Positions 56,311 to 64,000 of a DNA stretch of 64,000 bases are shown here, one piece after another (position 1 is the stretch's first letter; every line of letters starts with the position of its first letter). The notes beneath the pieces are model-generated. The model was not told the origin of the DNA, searched no databases, and saw only the letters and a program-made list of their open reading frames with translations. A program made the translations under genes and the position numbers. The stretch is from NCBI GenBank assembly GCA_949752735.1, contig OX457044.1, positions 13,007,294 through 13,071,293 of the forward strand, in the 5' to 3' direction. The stretch is from Lumbricus terrestris (Eukaryota; Annelida; Clitellata; Crassiclitellata; Lumbricidae).

Positions 56311-56656
56311 ATAATAATATAACAATAATCTTCATTTAATCACTCAATCTGACACACCGCATGTTATACGAAATACGGCCCACTATAGCACGACACGCAG
56401 GTCGGCTTTGCAGCGGTGGGTTCGGTAACTTAACTAATGGCCTAAGTACTGGATCACTCCTGGTTCGGCCAAGCCAGAAGTGGGAGGGGCTATCTTTATT
56501 TTTAGCAGAACCCGAGTCAAGCAACACAACAGCAAAGCGCCAATGGCAGCTAACAGAAACTTTAATAAATTAATGCCCTGAGCGAGACTTGAACCCGGGT
56601 CTCGTGGGTGACTCTCAGTCTAACGACCAGCGCTATATCCACTGAGCTACGGGACC
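56311..56656 (-). repeat. tRNA-derived SINE (family 1), copy d
   Basis: Full-length on minus: GGTCCCGTAGCTCAGTGGAT, CCCGGGTTCAAGTC, through GTTTCTGTTAGCTGCCATTG, ending GAAGATTATTGTTATATT and an AAT run. Confidence 0.9.
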
Positions 56657-56670
56657 CCCACCCCACAAGA

Positions 56671-56815
56671 TGGCGACCTGCACGCCATGGTACTATTTAT
56701 TGATCTCTCAGGTGCTCAAAATAATATCCGGCTCCAGAGCAACATCATTTCCATCTCCGGATATGGTTTTGAGCACCTCAGAGATCATAAATACCATGGC
56801 GTGCAGGTCGGTGCT
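56671..56815. repeat. 58-bp-arm hairpin
   Basis: Arm about 56671-56730 (GACCTGCACGCCATGGTACT ... AATAATATCCGG) and arm about 56757-56815 (CCGGATATGGTTTTGAGCAC ... GGCGTGCAGGTC) are reverse complements with several mismatches; spacer about 26 bp. The right arm resembles the 3' region of the TAA-associated retrotransposon. Confidence 0.85.
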
Positions 56816-57130
56816 AACCTGGAATCTTCCTTAGGCATCCGATTGAACCGAAAGAAATGTGAAATCTTGACGAATAATGAACTGTCTGATGAGGCTTATA
56901 CTTATTCCAGCGGATTTCGTTGCCTCTTCAACGGGGGAACGCAATCTGCCTCTCCGGAACATTGCCACCGCTCCCTGATCGACATGAGAAGGAGATTTAC
57001 AATCCGGCAAAACGAGCACTGAAACGACAGAAGGAAGCGACCTGCAGCAGATGAGACCCTGTCGGCCAAAAATATCACCAATGGCAATCACTCGGCGTTT
57101 GTTGCGTTCCCTAACTGTCGTCGTGCATAT
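56816..57130 (+). pseudogene. RLE-type retrotransposon RT fragment
   Basis: LGIRLNRKKCEILTN matches LELQLNQKKCEIIYQ of the larger copy (about 9440-9475). The remainder is degraded and ends at a short ATA tract (57129-57145). Confidence 0.55.
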
Positions 57131-57158
57131 AATAATAATAATAATATTTTGTCCGCGT

Positions 57159-57430
57159 GGCCCTATTAACAACAATGGACTTGATTTTATTAAGGACCTG
57201 GGAAAACGTCTGACACTAATCTATGGAGATATTGAAGAGACAGACATCTTATCTTTTTCAACGTCCCTCTGCCACCATCCAACGCTTTAATGCTATTTCT
57301 TTCCGAGGCACTTTTGCCCAACCAGACACTACCGAGTGAGTTGCCGTTCCAGAGCGACATTAGTTATATCTCCGGATATTGTTGGACACACCTGAGGGAT
57401 CATATATACCTCGGGTAAAAAAAAATTTTT
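57159..57430 (+). pseudogene. RLE-type retrotransposon C-terminus, copy 2, with stem-loop tail
   Basis: GPINNNGLDFIKDLGKRLTL and YGDIEET match the C-terminal GPINIEGMKLLKDLGRLLTR of the larger copy; the frame shifts near 57260 and ends RFNAISFRGTF. The tail has the stem-loop CCTGAGGGATCATATATACCTCGGG (57391-57415) and A-rich sequence. Confidence 0.75.
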
Positions 57431-57454
57431 AAATAAAAAACTAATAATAATAAT

Positions 57455-57745
57455 GTTCCTGTTGCTTTTGAAACCCTTGTACCTATAAACGCTGAAGGGG
57501 CAGAATTTATCTCTGAGCTGGGACGTCGCATTTCAGCAGTCTCTGGAGATCACCGTGAATCAAAATTTCTGTTCCAACGTCTTCTTATCTGTGTTGCACG
57601 TCACAATGCCATTGCATTCAGAGGCACATTTCAGGATGGTTGTGAAACCTGGGACGAGGCCTGATTTCTCGGAGCTTCAATTTTTTTTACTCCTAAAATA
57701 ATTCTTATAAATTCTGAGGGATCAATGATACTTCGGGTAAAAAAA
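57455..57745 (+). pseudogene. RLE-type retrotransposon C-terminus, copy 3
   Basis: PVAFETLVPINAEGAEFISE LGRRIS and FLFQRLLICVARHNAIAFRG are open to a TGA near 57664. The stem-loop CTGAGGGATCAATGATACTTCGGG is at 57714-57737, then A-rich DNA and an AAT tract (57750-57818). Confidence 0.8.
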
Positions 57746-57750
57746 ATAGT

Positions 57751-57816
<66 letters not shown>

Positions 57817-57902
57817 TTAGTTAATAATAGTCCATAAGTCCCTGGGGAAATGAAGTGCCTCAGGGCAAAAAAAAAATAAATTTAATAAAAAATAAAATAG
57901 AA

Positions 57903-57978
<76 letters not shown>

Positions 57979-57998
57979 TTCTGCCACCTTTTTATAAA
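57745..57998. repeat. AAT tracts with an intervening truncated tail
   Basis: Two AAT arrays (about 57750-57818 and 57905-57977) flank a stem-loop relic CCCTGGGGAAATGAAGTGCCTCAGGG (57840-57865) and A-rich tail. Confidence 0.9.
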
Positions 57999-58077
57999 TC
58001 CTGAGGGATCAATGATACTTCGGGTAAAATAATAATAATAATATTAATTATAGTATTAACAATAATTAATACATACC
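57999..58077 (+). repeat. Stem-loop tail and AAT/ATT DNA before copy 4
   Basis: CCTGAGGGATCAATGATACTTCGGG (58000-58024) precedes AATAATAATAATATTAATT, then copy 4. Confidence 0.75.
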
Positions 58078-58320
58078 TCTTCGTCCCCTTGGCTGTCGAA
58101 ACAATGGGTCTCATCAACAATGGGGTTCTCGCCTTTGTTTCCGAAATCGGACACCGGCTTTCAAAGTTATCTGGAGATTTACGCGAAACTGGTTTCCTTT
58201 TCCAGAGCATTTCAGTTACAATTCAACGCTACAACGCCGTTGCCTTCCACGGCACCTTGCGCAATGGACCGGCCACCCTATACAAACTAAAATTGTTCTG
58301 TAAAAACTAAATTGAATTCT
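58078..58320 (+). pseudogene. RLE-type retrotransposon C-terminus, copy 4
   Basis: VPLAVETMGLINNGVLAFVS EIGHRLS and GFLFQSISVTIQRYNAVAFH GT are open to the stop at 58310. It is followed by an AAT tract (58340-58402). It starts at an AT-rich boundary, so only the last part of the element remains. Confidence 0.8.
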
Positions 58321-58339
58321 AAACCTAACATTCCAGTTA

Positions 58340-58402
<63 letters not shown>
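58340..58402. repeat. AAT microsatellite
   Basis: (AAT)n after copy 4 of the retrotransposon. Confidence 0.95.
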
Positions 58403-58404
<2 letters not shown>

Positions 58405-58483
58405 TAATAATTTTTTAAAAACTGGGTAAACTATTAGCCTTTATTTCGTATTTGTGTGCAACTCTAAGACTTGTTTACATACG

Positions 58484-58862
58484 TCTCAACATATCGCCCG
58501 TTCGCCCCTTTCCACGATGGGAATTTCCTTCTAAAAATAGAACAAGCGCCATCGAAACCCCGACTACAAGCTGTGTGCTTTAAAACCATGATTCCACTGC
58601 TCACACCATTGTTTTCTCATCTGCTTCAACAAACATTATTTCGCATATCTTATTGATATTACGTTGAGACGAAACTCCAACGCGGACAATATCTCACGTT
58701 TGTAATAGTAAGTACTGTTTCCACAACGAAAGTGGCCGGACCCGGACATGATTTCATGCCGGACAAGATTTCATACATACCGTATGAAATACTGTCCTGA
58801 CAACGGAAGTGGGCGGAGTCGGACAGTATTTCATGCCGGACATAATTTCATGCCACACCGGC
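58484..58862 (+). repeat. Repeat family ending in CACACCGGC, copy 2
   Basis: Same order as 25624-26030: AAGTGGCCGGA/GTGGGCGGAGTC units, CATACCGTATGAAATACTGTC, TTTCATGCCGGACAT, ending CCACACCGGC. Confidence 0.75.
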
Positions 58863-58914
58863 CCATTGTTGAAAAGGACAATCCGTCAGAGTCAACCGAA
58901 CCGGGTTCGACGCG

Positions 58915-59200
58915 TAGGGCAGTCGCCATTCAGCTGACTGGCTTTTCGCGCTTCCAGTCGCTGCTTGTTGCCTTGTCCTGTATAATGAGGCGACCCGGGT
59001 GGCGGTGGGCCTGAGATTGGGCTTGAACTTGTGTGGTGCTCAGACGCGGCGAAGGAGTTGGACCAAAGGGCCATCATGGCTTCGTCTGCAAAGGAGCCAT
59101 GCGTCGCTCCCTTTGTCACCGCGCTGTAAATGACGTCATCAGGCTCGTCCTGTTCAGAGCTGACATTCCATGCATCCATACCAGGAAACCGGCTTTTTTT
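58915..59200 (+). pseudogene. RLE-type retrotransposon zinc-finger/endonuclease fragment
   Basis: The minus-free plus frames show GWRWA and HGFVCKGAMRRSLCHRAVND, matching the GLRLG ... HGLSCGLGPGRIARHATLND region of the larger copy. Broken by frameshifts and stops. Confidence 0.6.
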
Positions 59201-59848
59201 AACAATGACACTAACCGGTATGTTTATTTCTATTAGATAATTTTCTTTGCCTTGGTTTTAGAGCACTTAGAACATTTAAAACACTTAACAACACTCAGAG
59301 TCACTAAATAAATTTAATTTGAGTTGCCTTTCTCTGAACATTGCTTATCGACACTTAAAACAATTAAAGTCACTTCAAATTTCAATTAAACGCATTTTTA
59401 AAAAAGGGATAGTTGTCGCAAACCCTCCCTCTTTTTTGGAGTGTACACAGAGGTCAATGGGTTTGAACTGATTATAGATTATTGACTAGACCTGTAAACA
59501 AGGACACGCTGCATTTTTTATTATGAAAATGTAATAAGAAAAACAACCATGTTAAGATATATAAATACAATATATAAACCTATCTACCTAATGTGTCGTA
59601 TTCGTTTAAATGAATATTATTATTTGTGCTTATCTCCTCCTTTCAATGGCATGAAGAGGAGTTCATCTTGCGTGTTTTCTTGTCACGAATTCTTCCAGGT
59701 CACAGGGAATGTGGATCGGAGGAAGTGGAGTAGACCAGGTCTGTTCTGCTCCGACACCCTTCGTCGCGAATTAACCACCGTGCTGAAATTCTTGCTGGAA
59801 GCGATGCGCTTCTCCAGACGCGCCTCCTTGTTGCTGTCCGCTCCCGAA
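59201..59848. other. Intron-like AT-rich sequence
   Basis: Short repeats of CACTTA(G/A)AAC (59260-59360) but no gene. The 131-aa frame at 59549-59944 runs into the foldback arm and shows no motif. Confidence 0.4.
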
Positions 59849-60884
59849 TTAGACAAGGCTTGGAATTCTAAAAGGGCTCTAGAAATCACTGTTAGAAGCA
59901 AATCATGTAACAATTTGCTAACCGATGTTTCTAGACTAATTTGACCCTGCTGAAAACGAAAATCGCTGTTAGCAAGCTGGATTTTTGGCCGTTCAATGGG
60001 AAAACAAGATGGCGGACAAAATGGCGGTCAGTTGCTTCAAATGGCTATAAGTAAAGTATTGTATGCGACAGGAACACGATTTCAGACTCTAAATTAAGAT
60101 TATGGGGTGCAAGGAATACAATGGAACCAACTGCACATATGTAGCACTGCAAGAAAATCAAAATGGCGGACAAAATGGCGGCCAGAATCTTAAAATGGCT
60201 GTAAGTGAAGCTATGTATGCAGTGGAATCATGATTTCAGGGTCTAAATCAACATTTTCGGGGTCAAGGAATGCAATGGAAGCAAGGTAACATATGTGGCA
60301 CTGCGCAGAAACTAAGATGGCGGACAAAATGGCGGACAAAATCTTAAAATGGCCATGAGTGAAAACATATATGCAACTAAATCATGATTTCAGGGTCTAA
60401 ATCAACATTTTCGAGGTCAAAGCATGTGATGAAACCAATGTCACATATATAGCACTGCCTGGAAACCAAAATGGCGAATAAAATAGCGGCAAGAATTTCA
60501 AAATGTATGTTAGTGAAGTCGTGCAAGCAATGGGAACTTCATTCAAATTTTTTCCCAGGTCTTTGCAAGATGGTATCTAAGACCTCTGCAGTTGAATTTA
60601 TCTACAATGTTTTCTTATTTGACCAGATATGATCATTCAATCGATCGCAATGCCTTCAGGAAGTCTTAAACCAAAGAGTGTTCTACAAAAGAACACTGAT
60701 AAAATTATAAAGGAAGATTGGCATATCATGCAGTGCCTTATTACATCGTATCAAACTGACTGTCCCATGGATCTGGAAACACGATTGTGCCATGGACTTT
60801 TATAAAAACCAATGGGACAATGTTACTTTCTCCAAAAGTAACTTGTCCAGTCCGTATTTCTATAGCAGAGACATATCATTAATT

Positions 60885-61434
60885 TTGTTTATTTAGAATA
60901 TTTTACGTAGTGCCTCTTCAAGGTGGGCTGCCCGGAATCGCTCCCGACTTAACCACAACTAAATAGGACAGTTTTTAGATTCTTAAGCAACAGAGTGGAG
61001 TGACCCATGGGCATGCAATAAGCGCTGTGAAAACGGGTTGGCCATTCCCATTCTAGATTTTAGAACCAGCTATAGAGAATGAAAGGTGATGTCGAATAGC
61101 AGACCGCGAGTGAACCAGCTCAGCTTGGTCCGCCAACTGAAGAGTAGATCGATGCTGGACATCTGAGGTTGAAAAACAAAGTTCTTTAGACATAGTGGGG
61201 CTATAGTCCATCAAGGCACTACCTAGGCAACACACAGAGCCTGCAGGCAATCCGCTGCAGGAAAGGGAGCCAATGCAAGACATCCCACATTTTGTATGAG
61301 ACATGACCAAATTTTGCGATATGCCCATAAGTCTCGACACAGTTCATCCGACCTGCTGCAGACAAATTATTGTAGGACAAGCAGAGTAGATCCATCCAAT
61401 TCAAGCAATAGGGAACTTCCAAACGCGAAGACAT
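60885..61434 (-). pseudogene. LINE reverse-transcriptase 3' fragment within the foldback loop
   Basis: The minus frame has SYKMWDVLHWLPFLQRIACR, the LHWLPxxxRI motif of CR1/L2-like RT, and the 3' tail GTCGGGAGCGATTCCGGGC and AGGCACTACGTAAA. Truncated. Confidence 0.65.
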
Positions 61435-62689
61435 TTGGTGACCTGACAGATACAGTGGATACCTGTGTACAGGTAGCCTACTTTCGATTGGCTACAAGAG
61501 GGTTAATAATTATTGCCTTCGATAGATATAGTGGACATGAATCGCTTCAAAAAGTGAAATCGTACAGAAAATTACCACCACAACTCTGTCACTGTGTGGA
61601 GTCTTGAAATACTCCGTTGTCGGAAAATTGGATGACTGTTCTTGGAATGCTTGAAAGAACGACTGATCCAGCTTCATTCCTGTCCATTCAGCTCACAGCA
61701 GCCACATTTGGAGATATGGACTAGAGCCGTTGCTGGTGGTTACGTGAAAAAAGATAAGGTGTTGTCCACTGCCGGGTCGTATGTGTTTGCTTTATATTTA
61801 ACGGTGTTTTGGTGATGGCAGGAACATCAGCGGAACGGAAGTTCATTCAATTCACGTAACTATGAAGAATTGAGTGGCCTTCATGCTACAACTGGATGTG
61901 ATTTGACATATTTAGTAGGAATCAGCTGAAAGAATGCTTGAATAAACTACTTGAAAGTTCCCACTTACTTTCTACATTTGGAACATTCCCTTATGAGCTC
62001 ATTACCAAACTGTCAGTTTGGAAAGGCCTATTTTACTAGATAATGATGTTCAGATATTATCCTCATCTTCATCGGATGGAGTGTGGTTGAAGAAAGTAAT
62101 CTTTACCAGTGTGTGCCAAAGCCACATTATAGAGTTTGTCTACAGCAAATCATGTGAAGTTGACAAACGTAGCATCAGGCCCTTCTGCTATCGGAGTGCG
62201 ATCTTGTCATGTGCACTCAGGTGCAATTGTATTGACAGCAACAAGGCCTGAATTGACTCTACGGTACCCTATATCCGTCAAGTCATGAAAAGTTGAAACT
62301 ATTGATACGTCAAGTTATGAAACATTCGAACATGCATACTGTATATACATAAAGCCAGCAATAGTTAAACTGCAGTGCAGTCATAGGCTACTAAAATTTT
62401 CCACTATAGGTATGACAATTTCACTGCATAACACTGCATGTGATTTTGTTGGAAGCATATGATCTGGAAATTACAAGTCCAGACTGAAATCTAGTCTCCA
62501 TCGCATATGTTCAAGACATCACTCATAGCCAGTTGAAACTTTTGTCCACCATTTTGGTTTTTGGTTTTCTGGCAGTGTCACATAATATATTCCGTGCCTT
62601 TAATTTCACTTTCCTTAATTCTGAAAATTATCATTTACAATCTGAATTGATGTATTCATTAGATACAGAAATTCACTAACAGCCAATTC
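61435..62689. other. Foldback loop sequence without recognised gene
   Basis: Frames at 61296-61607 and 62018-62251 are unassigned. No element ends. Confidence 0.4.
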
Positions 62690-63454
62690 AAGAAACTTTC
62701 CGCCATTTTGGCCGCCATTTTGGTGTCCAGGCAGTGCTATATATGTGACATTGGTTTCATCACATGCTTTGACCTCGAAAATGTTGATTTAGACCCTGAA
62801 ATCATGATTTAGTTGCATATAATGTCTTCACTCATGGCCATTTTAAGATTTTGTCCGCCATTTTGTCCGCCATCTTGGTTTCCGTGCAATGCCACATATG
62901 TTACCTTGCTTCCATTGCATTCCTTGACCCCGAAACTGTTGATTTAGACCCTGAAATCATGATTCCACTGCATACATAACTTCACTTACAGCCATTTTAA
63001 GATTCTGGCCGCCATTTTGTCCGCCATTTTGATTTTCTTGCAGTGCTACATATGTGCAGTTGGTTCCATTGTATTCCTTGCACCCTATAATCTTAATTTA
63101 GAGTCTGAAATCGTGTTCCTGTCGCATACAATACTTTACTTATAGCCATTTGAAGCAACTGACCGCCATTTTGTCCGCCATCTTGTTTTCCCATTGAACG
63201 GCCAAAAATCCAGCTTGCTAACAGCGATTTTCGTTTTCAGAAGGGTCTAGAAACACCGGTTAGCAAATTGTTACATGATTTGCTTCTAACAGTGCCATTT
63301 TGAGATTCCAAGCCTGGTCTAAATCTTGTCCGCAGCCGATTCGATAATACTTCACCCGTTCGCAATCACAGTTCGAAATGACTCAACTGACGATTCACGC
63401 AAAGTTCCGAATCGACGCTACCTTCCTCGATTCGTTCGTTTTTCCAAATGCTTA

Positions 63455-63590
63455 CGTCAATTATGCTGTAGCTATAAAACCGCAATCGATGTAGCTTGGT
63501 TACGATCGACGCTATCCGTAAACGAGCTTACGTATAGCGTCGATCGTAACCAAGCTACATCGATTGCGGTTTTATAGCTTCAGCATAATT
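63455..63590. repeat. Large near-perfect palindrome
   Basis: AATTATGCTGTAGCTATAAA ... TTGGTTACGATCGACGCTAT (63456-63516) is mirrored by ATAGCGTCGATCGTAACCAA ... TTTATAGCTTCAGCATAATT (63534-63589). Only one or two mismatches in about 57 bp. Confidence 0.92.
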
Positions 63591-63792
63591 GTCGTATACT
63601 CATTTCATATTGATAAGCCACATATTAATATTAATTAATTAGAATACGCCAGAATACACAGTTGTCTGCTCGCTTACGTATAGCGTCGATCGTAACCAAG
63701 CTACATCGATTGCGGTTTTATAGCTTCAGCATAATTGTCGTATACTCATTTCATATTGCTAAGCCACATATTAATTAATTAGAATACGCCAG
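63524..63792 (+). repeat. Tandem duplication of about 147 bp
   Basis: CTTACGTATAGCGTCGATCG through TTAGAATACGCCAG is present at about 63526-63651 and again at 63673-63792, nearly identical, with GATAAG/GCTAAG and an 8-bp gap as differences. Confidence 0.9.
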
Positions 63793-64000
63793 TTAATTGT
63801 ATAGCTTAACTTTTACTTGTAATTAAATATTAATCAGTTCATTATTTGTTGATTTGTTTAAGCAGCATCTTGAACGCTACAATAGTTAACTGTTAATTCC
63901 ATCAGGGAGATAGATTTATTCATCCCCCGGATAGCTTTCAGGGGACACTCTATTAGTCTATTTCGTGACACCTGCTTTGATTACAGGTGTAATCATCATT
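63793..64000. other. Right edge of the window, AT-rich
   Basis: No gene or repeat recognised before the window ends. Confidence 0.4.

Larger units (their letters stand above)
59849..63322. mobile_element. Foldback element, 3.5 kb, arms built from ~145-bp tandem units
   Basis: The left arm (59849-60500) and right arm (62690-63322) are inverse. The outer 160 bp (TTAGACAAGGCTTGGAAT ... AAAATCGCTGTTAGCAAGCT) are unique; then about four units with AAAATGGCGGACAAAATGGCGG and ATCATGATTTCAGGGTCTAA repeat every ~145 bp. The loop holds a LINE fragment. Outer ends show no clear target duplication. No transposase frame. Confidence 0.85.

Overview
The window is animal (metazoan) nuclear DNA, most likely from an invertebrate; the species cannot be told from the sequence. 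It holds interrupted coding exons with GT-AG splice sites, tRNA-derived SINEs, non-LTR retrotransposons, MITEs, long microsatellites and a Polinton (Maverick). There are no ribosome-binding sites or operons.

Backbone gene. Six plus-strand exons (683-880, 3026-3134, 26468-26641, 27088-27212, 28976-29146, 55837-56027) have compatible splice phases. Read in order they give the DH domain and most of the following PH domain of a TIAM / still-life type Rac guanine-nucleotide exchange factor. Nearly everything else lies in its introns; the largest are about 23.3 kb and 26.7 kb.

Layout. 1-5.3 kb: first DH exons, an inverted repeat, a LINE tail, an ATAAG pentamer array and a SINE. 5.3-7.6 kb: copies of a MITE family whose ends are arrays of GGACATTA-CCCCC units. 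7.9-11.2 kb: a 5'-truncated retrotransposon with reverse transcriptase and restriction-like endonuclease, sitting between TAA tracts, then a SINE. 11.3-17.2 kb and 20.1-23.3 kb: GC-richer DNA with three diverged copies of an unrecognised basic ORF; the second block is bounded by inverted repeats. 23.9-25.5 kb: a hAT-like end and a LINE split by a SINE. 26.4-29.2 kb: three exons, with a TA-flanked inverted-repeat element in one intron. 29.3-34 kb: LINE pieces and a complete MITE. 34-51.3 kb: an inverted pair of another repeat bracketing a 13,458-bp Polinton (35508-48965). 51.8-55.4 kb: three LINE remnants and a GAT array. 55.8-59.2 kb: the last exon, a SINE and several truncated TAA-associated retrotransposon pieces. 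59.8-63.3 kb: a large foldback element. 63.4-63.8 kb: a palindrome and a recent tandem duplication.

The Polinton is the best-defined mobile element. It has inverted termini starting AG, an exact 6-bp target duplication (CACGAA) and a recognisable gene set: integrase with chromodomain, zinc-ribbon/PLA2-like protein, packaging ATPase, minor and major capsid proteins, several small virion-type proteins, a SAP-like protein and a protein-primed-type family B DNA polymerase. It is a fossil: most long genes carry stops or frameshifts, SINEs interrupt the ATPase and polymerase, and a deletion removed the polymerase C-terminus. Many plus-strand genes share a TATAAAATG-like motif running into the start codon. 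All family assignments were made by reading the translations, without a database search.
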